Origin: Glaciecola sp. XM2
GTDB lineage: Bacteria; Pseudomonadota; Gammaproteobacteria; Enterobacterales; Alteromonadaceae
Direction of reading: 5' to 3'
DNA length: 64,000 nt
Assembly: GCF_018595715.1 (NCBI RefSeq)
Contig: NZ_JAHEOJ010000014.1
Span: 124,001 to 188,000, forward strand
Made by a program: the position numbers and the translations under genes. The notes under the pieces are model-generated. The model was not told where the DNA came from. It ran no database searches and saw only the letters and a program-made list of their open reading frames with translations. Positions 9,323 through 19,300 of the stretch are shown here, piece after piece. The stretch's first letter is position 1; every line of letters begins with the position of its first letter.

Positions 9323-9778
9323 CATCATCCGCTCTTTCTGACGCGCCCAATCTCTATCTTTTATAGCGTCGCGTTTATCGTGTTCTTGTTTACCTTTGGC
9401 TAGCCACATTTCGAGCTTTACCCAACTTGCCTTCCAGTACATGGCGGTGGCCACTATGGTAAGGCCTTGACGGTCTAGTCCGCCCATTAGGTGGTCTATT
9501 TCGCGTTGATGGAGCAACAGTTTTCTTGTGCGCGTAGGATCACAAACCACGTGGCTTGAGGCTTGGTTGAGCGGCGTGATGCTAATATTCGTGCAATAAG
9601 CTTCGCCGTCTTTAATGAATACGTAAGCGTCAGTAAGATTTACTTTACCTGCTCGGATGGACTTTACTTCCCAACCTTGCAGCATTATCCCTGCCTCAAA
9701 TTTATCAAGCAAAGTATACTCATGACGCGCCTTTTTATTTAAGGCAATAGTGTTATTATTAGGTTTATTCTTTTTCAT
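9311..9778 (-). CDS. smpB: SsrA-binding protein SmpB
   Basis: The 155-residue protein has all SmpB hallmarks: an N-terminal [88 protein letters not shown], and the basic C-terminal tail [21 protein letters not shown] that enters the empty mRNA channel. It binds the tRNA-like domain of tmRNA and delivers it to stalled ribosomes. It is divergent from ratA, the usual gammaproteobacterial arrangement, and lies about 5 kb from ssrA, separated by unrelated genes. Confidence 0.98.
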   Translation of the reverse strand: MKKNKPNNNTIALNKKARHEYTLLDKFEAGIMLQGWEVKSIRAGKVNLTDAYVFIKDGEAYCTNISITPLNQASSHVVCDPTRTRKLLLHQREIDHLMGGLDRQGLTIVATAMYWKASWVKLEMWLAKGKQEHDKRDAIKDRDWARQKERMMKHS

Positions 9779-9881
9779 GACGCGTATTATACCTATGTTG
9801 TAAGAATTGTCTTTATTAGCTTGATATTCTTATGCATTCAGCAAACAATTAGGAAAATCGCATAGCCGTAAATTAGGTGAA

Positions 9882-10313
9882 ATGCCCAGTATTAACAAAA
9901 GCGCGTTAGTCGCTTACAGTGCACAGCAAATGTTTAACTTAGTCAATGATGTAGATGCTTACGACAAATTCCTCCCAGGATGCCGCCGAAGCGAAATCCT
10001 TGAGCAAAGTGAACATCACATGTTAGCCAAAATGCTGCTTAACAAAGCGGGTGTGGAACAGATGTTGGTGACAAAAAATACCCTGACACCTGGCAGGCGA
10101 ATCGATATGCAACTTGCCGATGGTCCTTTCAAATCATTGAGTGGCGGTTGGGTGTTTACGCCACTGTCAGAAGAAGCATGCAAGATAGAGCTAAAGTTAG
10201 AGTTTACGTTTAGCAGTAAACTTGTTGAGTTTGCATTTGGAAAAGTATTTAAGGCGCTGACCAGTAACATGGTAAAAGCGTTTACAGAACGCGCGAAAAA
10301 GGTTTATGGATAA
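9882..10313 (+). CDS. ratA: RatA / COQ10-type START-domain protein
   Basis: The 143-residue protein with START/polyketide-cyclase fold begins PSINKSALVAYSAQQMFNLVNDVDAYDKFLPGC, diagnostic of the RatA/YfjG family. Homologues have been described both as ribosome-association toxin and as a ubiquinone-binding COQ10-like chaperone for respiration; the sequence cannot decide. SD AGGTGA lies just upstream. Its stop overlaps the rnfH start by one base (TAATG), indicating translational coupling. It is divergent from smpB across about 100 bases. Confidence 0.93.
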   Translation: MPSINKSALVAYSAQQMFNLVNDVDAYDKFLPGCRRSEILEQSEHHMLAKMLLNKAGVEQMLVTKNTLTPGRRIDMQLADGPFKSLSGGWVFTPLSEEACKIELKLEFTFSSKLVEFAFGKVFKALTSNMVKAFTERAKKVYG

Positions 10314-10663
10314 TGAGTGACCAAATTTCAATTGAAGTAGTCTATGGGCTGCCTGATAGGCAATCGCTTATATCGCTTGTAGTCGCGCCAGAAACTACGG
10401 TTGAAAAAGCCATCGTACAATCAGGCGTTTTAAACATGTATCAAGAGATAAACCTACAAGAGAACAAAGTAGGTATTTGGAATCGTACGTGTAAGCTCAC
10501 TGACGTGTTACAGCCAGGCGACCGCGTTGAAATTTATCGGCCTCTCATTGCTGATCCAAAAGAAGTCAGGAAGTTACGAGCTCAAAAAGCCAAAGACGAA
10601 GGCCGCGCGAACAAAATTACTGGCGCAAAAGTCGACGACGCTAAGGGTAAGGAGGCTACTTAA
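10313..10663 (+). CDS. rnfH: RnfH / RatB ubiquitin-like protein
   Basis: The 116-residue beta-grasp protein of the RnfH (UPF0125) family contains IEVVYGLPDRQSLISLVV, TTVEKAIVQSGVL and the highly conserved VGIWNRTCKLTDVLQPGDRVEIYRPLIADPKEVRKLRAQKA. It is the usual second gene after ratA, with a one-base overlap. The function is not established in the family; the name derives from Rnf clusters. The C-terminal tail (about 100-116) is charged and probably disordered. In many relatives bamE follows; here it does not. Confidence 0.93.
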   Translation: MSDQISIEVVYGLPDRQSLISLVVAPETTVEKAIVQSGVLNMYQEINLQENKVGIWNRTCKLTDVLQPGDRVEIYRPLIADPKEVRKLRAQKAKDEGRANKITGAKVDDAKGKEAT

Positions 10664-11426
10664 TTGAATTAGCGTAATTATCAAGGGATAATGTCGGTGT
10701 AATTGCCGAGCGACTTTGTCGTAATGACGATACCAAGTAGTGTTCGACAAAAACAACGGCTTCATTCCAAATCATTGCGGTGGAAAACTTGTTCTCCATT
10801 TGATTAAAAAACATTGAAAAATAAAACATACATTCGTGAAATGAATGAATCTGACTTGCAATTCAAATAATACTACTGATTGTTGAATCAGCAGAGATTT
10901 AAATTTTACCATCTTCACGCACGCCATCTGATAAACATACAGCAAACGACTGCAACATATGAACAAACAAATTTAGTCGAAAATAAAGCTGCCACAAAGA
11001 GTAGTTTTTGGTCGACTTGTACTCATAACTGTATTTGGTGTATTGACGGTCAAAGTTCGTCAGACAAAGCTTTATTGAATAGGCAGCTAAGAGTGTTCAG
11101 TCATTCAATTGGACTGCTCTTTATTATTATGCCAACTAAAGAACAACAAGGAAATCTTTCTATAAAGCAGTTAGAGCGGTTGCATACAAATGGCTAAAGA
11201 TAGTGTCAAAGTGTTGAAGGATTAGAATACCTTGCGACGAGCCAAAATTACTTGAAAGTGCTAAAAGAGAGAAACCCTTCCGCTTTTAGCGTCATAAAAA
11301 GCTAGCTGAATGACTAAGGGCTTGAAGCGGCTGGCATTGTGCCTTAGGCGACAGGCAAACAGACTTGCAACGATAAAGGAAAACGCCGGGAATATGCCAG
11401 CGTTGCCCTGCCATTTTACTCTGTTC
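10664..11426. other. Intergenic accessory stretch, no confident gene
   Basis: This AT-rich region follows rnfH. The longest frame (10880-11197, +) encodes an unrecognisable 105-residue sequence without a ribosome-binding site and is probably spurious or a relic. A perfect 8-bp inverted repeat GCTAAAAG/CTTTTAGC lies at 11260-11267 and 11283-11290. No BamE lipoprotein is encoded on either strand, although it is the common neighbour at this point in gammaproteobacteria. Confidence 0.6.
11382..11404 (-). terminator. Probable terminator of the exported orphan gene
   Basis: On the minus strand AACGCTGG and CCGGCGTT pair (one G-U) around a 7-base loop, followed by a short T-rich run TTTTCCTTTA. It starts just past the stop codon of the orphan gene. 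Confidence 0.5.
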
Positions 11427-12431
11427 TTAATTAGCGCACTCTGCCGTACAACGAGTAATCGTTTCTGAGCCTCTGTCGATTAACGCACACGTCCAGGTTA
11501 CAATACAGGATCCACCACCTAATATGCCATTAGACACGTTTGCATCAACCCCGGTTATAGAATTTAGGTATGCTCCTATTGCTGCCACATTTCCTTGGTC
11601 TGAGCCATACTCTCTTTCTCCTGCTCCAGCGGCTTGAAAGGGATCAGTTGGAATTCTCGAACCATCTGCAAAAAATGCAATTTTCGTTGCTTTAAATGTC
11701 AATTCACCCAAAACTCCACCAGTACCAACAGTTCCTGTCACCTCATATCTTTGAGTAGTTCCGTCTGGATATCTAAACGTTACTTGAATTGGTTTTGATT
11801 TAAATTTTGCTGAAGCTTCTATTTGCGAATCTTTTAATTTCTTAGAACGAGTTCGAGATATTGACCCACTAAATTCAATGCCGTCCGCTGCTTGGTTAAT
11901 CTTAACTAACCAGTTAGCTATGCTATTATCTTGTGATGCTACAGTTTGCATTGCCGCCGCGGCATCAGCCGGAAATCTTAAGGCATCAGTGGCAGACCTA
12001 TAACCAACATCCGCAGGCACATCGATGACAAAGATAGACTCTAAGGCAAATCTTAGTTTTTCACCATAAAAATAAATGTCTGCAAGGTTTTGCTCTACAA
12101 ATGTCTGATTGGAAAGTAGCGGTATTTGAGTAGCGATAACAGTAGTATCAAATCCACCAAATTCGTCTATTCCCAAACCACCACCTTGTTGAATATTGAT
12201 ATTGTATTCTCTGAATCTACCACTAGGAGAGTCAATTAAAATCACGCTAGCACCATTGGCTTGTTGGTTTTGAGCGCCGTAAGCTTGAGCTTTGAGTAAA
12301 AATTCAGTGTCGTTACATCCCAAACATTCAATGACATCTTGTGATAGTGCCGTTTTAGTAAAAAATAATATCGTAATGAAGACTGTCGGAATAAAAATAT
12401 AACGAATTAGGGGTACTGTGCTGTTAAACAT
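11427..12431 (-). CDS. Exported protein of unknown function with six cysteines
   Basis: I do not recognise this 334-residue protein. It opens with a long hydrophobic signal (residues about 8-30, predicted cut after TALS). Two Cys follow in ECLGC, and four more lie in the last 30 residues (SCIVTWTC, RCTAEC), which suggests disulfides in the periplasm or outside. The middle is rich in Gly, Ala, Thr and beta-prone segments (YPDGTTQRYEVTGTVGTGGVLGELTFKATKIAFFADG), consistent with a surface or extracellular beta protein. SD AAGGA lies about 8 bases before the ATG. Base composition is lower in GC than its neighbours and it sits in an accessory gap, both suggesting acquisition. Its predicted promoter contains a 13-C homopolymer (see next entry). 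Confidence 0.78.
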   Translation of the reverse strand: MFNSTVPLIRYIFIPTVFITILFFTKTALSQDVIECLGCNDTEFLLKAQAYGAQNQQANGASVILIDSPSGRFREYNINIQQGGGLGIDEFGGFDTTVIATQIPLLSNQTFVEQNLADIYFYGEKLRFALESIFVIDVPADVGYRSATDALRFPADAAAAMQTVASQDNSIANWLVKINQAADGIEFSGSISRTRSKKLKDSQIEASAKFKSKPIQVTFRYPDGTTQRYEVTGTVGTGGVLGELTFKATKIAFFADGSRIPTDPFQAAGAGEREYGSDQGNVAAIGAYLNSITGVDANVSNGILGGGSCIVTWTCALIDRGSETITRCTAECAN

Positions 12432-12495
12432 AAAAATATCCTTTTTTTAATAACAATGTTGATTATATATCAGCGTTTGTTGCCAAACATGTTGA

Positions 12496-12526
12496 AGCAT
12501 AATTGTGGGGGGGGGGGGGAAGTCAA
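12496..12526 (-). promoter_or_regulatory. Predicted promoter with a 13-C homopolymer between -35 and -10
   Basis: On the minus strand TTGACT (12526-12521, five of six matches to the -35 consensus) is followed by a 19-base spacer and TATGCT (12501-12496) as -10. The spacer contains 13 consecutive C (12519-12507). The start codon of the exported orphan lies 65 bases past the -10. Slippage of one or two C would bring the spacer to 18 or 17 bases, so transcription should vary with tract length, as known for Neisseria porA and opc. This is prediction from sequence; the tract length could also be a sequencing artefact. Confidence 0.6.
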
Positions 12527-12794
12527 GATAAAGTAAGCCTAATATTGAACTGTCAAGCATAACGTATTGACGTTTGTTAGAAAGCCGCAAACTTCGGCAT
12601 CTACCGCAGACCTAACTAGGAATGGCGAAAACTACTTCAAACATCGATGGACTGCTTCTTTAGGCTAATGCAGGCTTCTATGTTCGAAATTTAACACGAC
12701 TATAAATGAGCCCTTACTGCCTGCTGAAGTGCAAAGCTGTTTAACACGACGGCAGATTAGCATATGTTTCCTAGTAGCTTAAAATACGCCAACC
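12527..12794. other. Non-coding remainder between orphan gene promoter and ppsR
   Basis: I see no gene. An 11-base direct repeat TTTAACACGAC occurs at 12690-12700 and 12740-12750. No clear terminator for ppsR was found. Confidence 0.4.
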
Positions 12795-13607
12795 CTAATA
12801 CTTTCTTCGTTTTAGTCCTGTTTTAGCTAAAATCTTTGCTGAAATTTCTTCTACCGAGTATTTTGTGCTGTTCAAAAACGGGATTTTTTCTTTTCGATAA
12901 AGGTTCTCGACTTCTCTTAATTCCATTCTGCATTGCTGCATAGACGCATATTTACTGTTAGCTCTGCGCTCTGAGCGAATTGCGTGGAGTCTATCGGCGC
13001 TGATGGTAAGACCAAACAGCTTCTGTTTAAAGCGGCGTAAAATAGGGGGTAACTTTAGAATATCGCCCATATCCTCTTCGGTGAATGGGTAGTTTGCTGC
13101 TTTAATGCCGTATTGCAATGCTAAATATAGGCTTGTAGGCGTTTTACCTGAGCGTGAAACGCCTACTAATATAATGTCGGCCTCTTCGTAATCTTTCAAG
13201 TTAGAGCCATCATCGTTTGCGAGCGCATAATTGACTGCCTCAATACGAATATCGTAGGTTTTTTCATGCATGCTGTGGGTGCGATGCTTAACGGGTTTTG
13301 AAGGCACGCCAACGACTTTTTCAAGGGGGGCGACAAATTGGTCTAAGAAGTTGTAATTGATGCCTATAGACTGACCAATAATCTTACCAATCTCTGCATT
13401 CACCATTGTGTAAAACACTAGCGGACGTTCACCAGACTCTTTAAAAGCCCGTTCGATTTGCGCGAGTACTTGTTTAGCATGTTGTTCGGTTTCAACAAAT
13501 GGGACCGTGTTGTGATCAAACTCAACGGGGAATAATGACAACAACGCATGACCAAAAACCTCAGCAGTTATAGCGGTACCATCAGATATATAAAAAGCAG
13601 CGCGCAA
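12795..13607 (-). CDS. ppsR: PEP synthase regulatory protein (PpsR, DUF299)
   Basis: The 270-residue bifunctional kinase/phosphotransferase inactivates PEP synthase by ADP-dependent threonine phosphorylation and reactivates it by Pi-dependent dephosphorylation. FYISDGTAITAEVFGHALLS at the N-terminus and the P-loop GVSRSGKTPTS (149-159) are diagnostic. The start is TTG at 13607, giving MRAAFYISDG; the nearby ATG is out of frame, and AAGGAG sits about seven bases upstream. It is divergent from ppsA, its target, so the two share an intergenic control region. Confidence 0.96.
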   Translation of the reverse strand: MRAAFYISDGTAITAEVFGHALLSLFPVEFDHNTVPFVETEQHAKQVLAQIERAFKESGERPLVFYTMVNAEIGKIIGQSIGINYNFLDQFVAPLEKVVGVPSKPVKHRTHSMHEKTYDIRIEAVNYALANDDGSNLKDYEEADIILVGVSRSGKTPTSLYLALQYGIKAANYPFTEEDMGDILKLPPILRRFKQKLFGLTISADRLHAIRSERRANSKYASMQQCRMELREVENLYRKEKIPFLNSTKYSVEEISAKILAKTGLKRRKY

Positions 13608-13626
13608 AACATCTCCTTAACAATGT

Positions 13627-13641
13627 TGTAATTTTATTACG
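13627..13641. promoter_or_regulatory. Putative HexR operator between ppsR and ppsA
   Basis: TGTAATTTTATTACG differs from the near-palindromic HexR consensus TGTAAT-N3-ATTACA only in its last base. HexR is the KDPG-responsive regulator of central carbon genes in gammaproteobacteria, and ppsA is a reported target in Shewanella-type genomes. The site begins 20 bases upstream of the ppsR start. Assignment is by motif only. Confidence 0.5.
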
Positions 13642-13785
13642 AAAAAAATTAAATTTTACTTTGCTATGAAAGCCCATTTAAAATCACGCAGTGTTGTAAG
13701 CTAACACGTTTTATTCATTTGTAATAGAAGCAGTCATTTGACCGCAGTACTCACACATTTATGTAGTTTTAGGGAGGCCACTATA

Positions 13786-16155
13786 GTGCAGGAATATGTT
13801 CTTTGGTATCAAGAATTGGGAATGGGCGATGTTAACCGTGTAGGCGGTAAAAACGCGTCTTTGGGCGAAATGATATCAAACTTATCAAATGCCGGCGTGC
13901 AAGTTCCAGGCGGTTTTGCAACCACCGCTTATGCATTTAATGAATTTCTTGTGCAAAGTGGTGTTGAAGCAAAAATCCACGAAATCCTCGACAACTTAGA
14001 TGTTGATGACGTCAATGCGCTGGCAAAAGCGGGTGAACAAATACGCCAATGGATATTAGATACTCCTTTCCAAAGTGAGCTTGAGAGTGAGATCAAAAGC
14101 GCCTTCGAAACCCTCTGCAACGAAGCCGGAGATGAAGCCTCTTTTGCTGTTCGCTCTTCTGCAACGGCAGAAGATATGCCTGATGCATCATTTGCTGGGC
14201 AGCAAGAAACTTTCCTAAACGTAAAAGGTTATGACTCTGTGCTGGTGGCGATTAAACACGTATTTGCGTCTTTGTTTAATGATCGTGCTATTTCTTACCG
14301 TGTACACCAAGGCTATGACCATAAAGGCGTGGCACTGTCTGCTGGTATTCAGCGCATGGTGCGAAGTGATATGGCGGCATCGGGTGTTATGTTCTCTATC
14401 GATACCGAATCTGGTTTTGAAGACGTAGTGTTTATCACCAGCTCTTACGGCCTAGGTGAAATGGTGGTACAAGGTGCGGTAAACCCAGACGAATTCTATG
14501 TGCACAAACCTACCTTAGAAGCTGGTAAGCCGGCAGTACTGCGCCGAAACATCGGTAGCAAGTTAACCAAAATGATCTATTCAACGGATTTAGAGCACGG
14601 CAAGCAAGTGTCTATCGTTGATATAGAGACCAGTGACTCCAAGCAGTTCTCAATCAATGATGATGAAGTTGCTGAGCTTGCGAAACAGGCATTGATTATT
14701 GAAAAGCATTACCAACGTCCTATGGATATTGAATGGGCGAAAGATGGTCTTGATGGCAAACTTTACATTGTACAAGCCCGTCCTGAAACGGTTCGCAGTC
14801 GCGAAGACATGCAGGTCATTGAGCGTTTTCAACTAAAAGATACCGCACAGCTAGTGTGCGAGGGCCGTGCGATTGGGCACAAAATAGGTGCCGGTAAAGC
14901 AAAAGTCCTCGGCTCTATTGCAGAGATGGACAAAATTGAACAAGGTGACGTGCTAGTCACCGACATGACCGACCCCGATTGGGAGCCGATTATGAAAAAG
15001 GCCAGCGCAATTGTGACCAATCGTGGTGGACGCACGTGTCATGCTGCGATCATTGCAAGAGAAATGGGTATTCCTGCGGTGGTGGGTTGTGGTAACGCAA
15101 CAGACTCTATTGCAACAGGTGATGAAGTTACCGTTTCTTGTGCAGAAGGGGACACGGGCTATATCTATAACAAAGTGTTAGACTTTGACGTGACCACTTC
15201 GCGCATTGACGCGATGCCTGACTTACCGTTAAAAGTCATGATGAACGTGGGTAACCCTGATCGAGCTTTTGATTTTGCGCGCCTCCCTCACGAAGGTGTA
15301 GGCCTTGCGAGACTTGAATTTATTATCAACAGAATGATTGGTGTTCACCCCAAAGCGCTGTTGAATTTTGATGATCAAGATGCAGAGTTACAAGAAGAAA
15401 TTAACGATATCATTTCTGGTTATGCATCACCGGTTGAATTCTATATCGAGAAATTGGTAGAAGGTATTGCCAGTATAGGTGCTGCATTCTCGCCGAAAAA
15501 AGTGATTGTGCGTATGTCTGACTTTAAGTCTAACGAATACTACAATTTGGTGGGTGGTTATCAATACGAGCCTGACGAAGAAAACCCAATGCTAGGATTT
15601 AGAGGTGCAAGCCGCTATGTCTCTGAAGATTTTAGAGATTGCTTTGCTCTAGAATGTGAAGCAATCAAGCGCGTGCGCAATAAAATGGGTTTAACCAACG
15701 TTGAGGTTATGATCCCGTTTGTACGCACCCCAGAGGAAGGCAGGCAGGTTATTGAGCTATTGCGTGAGCAAGGCTTAGTGCAGGGAGAGAACGGTTTACG
15801 CGTGATCATGATGTGTGAGCTTCCTTCTAACGCCTTACTTGCTGATGAATTCTTAGATATCTTTGATGGCTTCTCTATTGGCTCTAATGACCTTACTCAG
15901 CTTACCCTCGGACTAGACAGAGACTCTGGCTTGATTGCGCATTTATTTGACGAGCGTAATGATGCGGTCAAAGCGTTGCTTTCTATGGCAATAAAGGCGG
16001 CAAAAGCACGTGGAAAGTACGTCGGCATTTGTGGTCAAGGCCCGTCGGATCATGAAGACTTTGCTGCATGGCTTGTGGAGCAGGGCATCGATAGTGTTTC
16101 GTTAAACCCCGATACTGTGGTTGAAACATGGTTATATTTGGCTGAAAAACACTAA
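13786..16155 (+). CDS. ppsA: Phosphoenolpyruvate synthase
   Basis: The enzyme converts pyruvate, ATP and water to PEP, AMP and Pi for gluconeogenesis. The GTG at 13786 is chosen because AGGGAGG lies eight bases before it and the product (789 residues, [26 protein letters not shown] at the N-terminus) then matches E. coli PpsA (792). An in-frame TTG at 13738 is a spurious extension. The ATP-grasp domain ([23 protein letters not shown]), the swivelling phospho-His domain with GGRTCHAAI (His419), and the PEP/pyruvate barrel ending in [20 protein letters not shown] are complete. It is controlled by PpsR, encoded divergently, and probably by HexR. A strong terminator follows. Confidence 0.98.
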   Translation: MQEYVLWYQELGMGDVNRVGGKNASLGEMISNLSNAGVQVPGGFATTAYAFNEFLVQSGVEAKIHEILDNLDVDDVNALAKAGEQIRQWILDTPFQSELESEIKSAFETLCNEAGDEASFAVRSSATAEDMPDASFAGQQETFLNVKGYDSVLVAIKHVFASLFNDRAISYRVHQGYDHKGVALSAGIQRMVRSDMAASGVMFSIDTESGFEDVVFITSSYGLGEMVVQGAVNPDEFYVHKPTLEAGKPAVLRRNIGSKLTKMIYSTDLEHGKQVSIVDIETSDSKQFSINDDEVAELAKQALIIEKHYQRPMDIEWAKDGLDGKLYIVQARPETVRSREDMQVIERFQLKDTAQLVCEGRAIGHKIGAGKAKVLGSIAEMDKIEQGDVLVTDMTDPDWEPIMKKASAIVTNRGGRTCHAAIIAREMGIPAVVGCGNATDSIATGDEVTVSCAEGDTGYIYNKVLDFDVTTSRIDAMPDLPLKVMMNVGNPDRAFDFARLPHEGVGLARLEFIINRMIGVHPKALLNFDDQDAELQEEINDIISGYASPVEFYIEKLVEGIASIGAAFSPKKVIVRMSDFKSNEYYNLVGGYQYEPDEENPMLGFRGASRYVSEDFRDCFALECEAIKRVRNKMGLTNVEVMIPFVRTPEEGRQVIELLREQGLVQGENGLRVIMMCELPSNALLADEFLDIFDGFSIGSNDLTQLTLGLDRDSGLIAHLFDERNDAVKALLSMAIKAAKARGKYVGICGQGPSDHEDFAAWLVEQGIDSVSLNPDTVVETWLYLAEKH

Positions 16156-16175
16156 GTCTGGTCAATTTACTAATA

Positions 16176-16210
16176 AGGCGCTTACATGTATGTGTGAGCG
16201 CCTTTTTTTT
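16176..16210 (+). terminator. Intrinsic terminator after ppsA
   Basis: The 11-bp stem AGGCGCTTACA/TGTGAGCGCCT with a six-base loop is followed by eight T. Confidence 0.92.
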
Positions 16211-16379
16211 ATCTAAAACAACAAATCAGCAAAGCCGAGCATCAGGTTTAACCAATCAAAGTAGCCAGTGGCAGTAAAAGTGTGCGCTTGAAGTAGACTT
16301 TTGTCGTCTGAGTCCAGAAAATCGCTTTAGCCTGATACTTGATTTGCGTATACTTTCTGGCAACCACTAGGAGGGTACA

Positions 16380-19300
16380 TTGACCGCACTACCGCAACTT
16401 TCCCCAAAAGATACTTTAAGCGACCGCACTAAAGCCTATGTGGACGCGTTAAGTCGCACTCCATTTAAAGGGGAGGTTGAAATAAGCTACGCCAGCAGAA
16501 TGGCGGTGGCGACGGATAACTCAATATATCAGCGCATTCCACAAGCGGTACTTTTCCCCACATCTTTAGAAGATCTTGCGTTAATTGCAAAAACCGGCAA
16601 TGAATTTGAAGACGTCACTTTTAGTGCGCGTGGCGGTGGCACTGGCACAAACGGTCAATCACTGACGCCCGGCATTGTAATTGACACGTCACGGCACATG
16701 CGAGAGATCATTGAGCTTAATTTAGAACAAGAGTGGGTCAAAGTGCAGTGTGGCGTGATTAAAGACGCTCTAAATGACTATTTGCGACCACATGGTTACT
16801 TTTTTTCGCCCGATTTATCGACCAGTAACCGGGCTACTATTGGCGGTATGATTAACACCGATGCTTCAGGCCAAGGTTCATTGGTATATGGCAAAACGAG
16901 CGATCACGTGCTTGAACTAACCTCAGTGTCAGCAAGCGGCGAAATCATTCATTCAAAGCCTATATCGGTGGATGAGGCAACTAAGCTTTCGACAACAGAC
17001 ACTGACTATGGTCGAATTTTAAAGCAGGTGCTTGATACCTGCATTTCTAAGCGTCAGGCCATCTTGGATAAGTTTCCAAGGCTTAATCGATTTTTAACCG
17101 GGTATGATTTAGAACACGCTTACGACGAGCAACACGACAATATCGATGTCAGTCGACTATTAGCCGGCTCAGAAGGCTCTTTGGCTTTTATTGCCGACGC
17201 TAAGCTAAATATCACAAAAATTCCTAAGCACACCGCTTTGGTGAATGTGAAATATAATGACTTTGAATCCGCTTTACGCCATGCCCCATCAATGATTGCA
17301 GCAAATGCCACTTCAGTGGAAACAGTCGATAGTCGCGTGTTGAACCTTGCAAGAGGTGATATCGTTTGGCATAGCGTTTCTAATTTAATACAAGACGTTC
17401 CTGATAAAGTCATGGACGGCTTAAACATGGTGGAATACAACAACGATGATGAAGCTGCCATAAAAGAAAAGATCGCAACGCTTAGTAAGCGCTTGGACGA
17501 AGAAATTGCCTCGGCGTCATCGGGCGTTATTGGCTATCAAATAACCTACGACACTGCTGAAATTAAAAAAATCTATGCGATGCGCAAAAAAGCGGTAGGG
17601 CTGTTGGGTAAAACAAAAGGCAGTAAAAAGCCCATAGCCTTTGCAGAAGACACCGCCGTGCCGCCAGAAAAGCTAGCGGACTTTATTATGGAGTTTAGGG
17701 CCTTACTGGATAGTCACAAACTCGAGTACGGTATGTTTGGTCACGTCGATGCGGGTGTGCTGCACGTTAGGCCAGCACTGGACTTATATGATGAAGCTCA
17801 AGAGAAGTTGGTCAAAACTATTTCTGATCAAGTCGTAAAGCTCGTCGCTAAATATGGTGGGCTGATGTGGGGTGAGCATGGGAAAGGTTACCGCAGTGAA
17901 TACGCACCGGCTTTTTTTGGTGAGCAATTGTATGACGAGATTTGTAAAATAAAGGCTGCGTTTGATCCGCTCAATAAAATGAACCCCGGTAAAATTTGCA
18001 CGCCTTACGCTTCTTCAGCTTCGCTCGTAAAAGTCGACGATGTGAAACGAGCGAGCTTCGATAGGCAAATACCTGTGCAATTTAGAGACGAGTTTGCACC
18101 AGCGATGAGCTGCAACGGCAACGGGTTATGTTTTAATTATGACACTACATCCCCTATGTGCCCTTCGAGCAAGATTACAAAAGACCGCAGACACAGCCCA
18201 AAAGGTCGAGCAGGACTTATTAGAGAGTGGTTGTTACAGTTACATCAGCACGGCGTAACAACAGACTCTTTAAGCTATAAGAGCTTTTCAGATAGCCCAG
18301 TAAAGAAATGGTTTGCTGGCGCAAATAAGCAAGACGACTTTTCCCATGAAGTATTTGAGGCGATGAATGGATGCCTAGCATGCAAGTCGTGCACGAATCA
18401 GTGCCCAGTTAATGTAGATGTGCCTGATTTTCGCTCAAAGTTCCTAGCGATTTATTACACTAGGTATCGTCGTCCACTCAAAGATTATTTTGTTGCAAAC
18501 GTTGAGCGATTAGCGCCATTATTAGCAAAGATTCCGCGATTATCTAATGCAGTATTGGACACAAAACTGACGAAGTATGTTTTATCTAAGTGGATTGGAT
18601 ACGTAGATGCGCCTCAGTTGTCCTACCCGCCGTTAAGTGCGCGAGTGAGTGCACTACAAAGTGAATATGATTATACGCGCTTAACCCAGCTCCCTGAAGC
18701 GCAAAAAGCTAAGCATGTACTTATTGTACAAGACCCATTTACCAGCTTTTATGATGCAGATTCGGTAGACGCAACGTTAAAGTTTATTCGGGCCCTAGGT
18801 CTGATACCCGTACTTTTGCCGTTTTCACCAAACGGTAAGCCGCAACATGTGAAAGGCTTTTTGGCGGCATTTGAGAAGACAGCACAAACAACCGCTACGT
18901 TCTTAAGCAAAGTTAGCCAACTGGATATGCCAATGGTAGGCATAGATGCCTCACTAGTGCTGTGTTATCGAGATGAATATCAGAAAATACTTGGCTCGTC
19001 GCGTGGTGATTTCAATGTGAGCACCCTGACCGAATGGTTAAACGACATCAGTGTGCCAACAAAGTTGTCACACATCACCGAAGCCGACGAACCGTATTAT
19101 TTGTTTGCCCATTGTAGTGAAAAAACCGCGTTACCCACCAGCGAGAAAGATTGGCAACAAGCGTTTCATAAATTTGGGCTTAGTTTAGAGGTAATCCCTG
19201 TAGGGTGCTGCGGCATGGCTGGTACCTATGGGCACGAGACCGAACACCTCGAAAACTCGATTGGCATATATGATTTGAGTTGGCGTCAAAACGTTGCTCA

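Noticed and set aside
10880-11197. 105-residue open frame after rnfH
   Set aside because: No ribosome-binding site, no recognisable domain, odd composition, and it lies in AT-rich DNA; treated as chance or relic.
12690-12750. Direct repeat TTTAACACGAC (two copies) as a transposon footprint
   Set aside because: No inverted ends or transposase remnants nearby; 11 bases can recur by chance.
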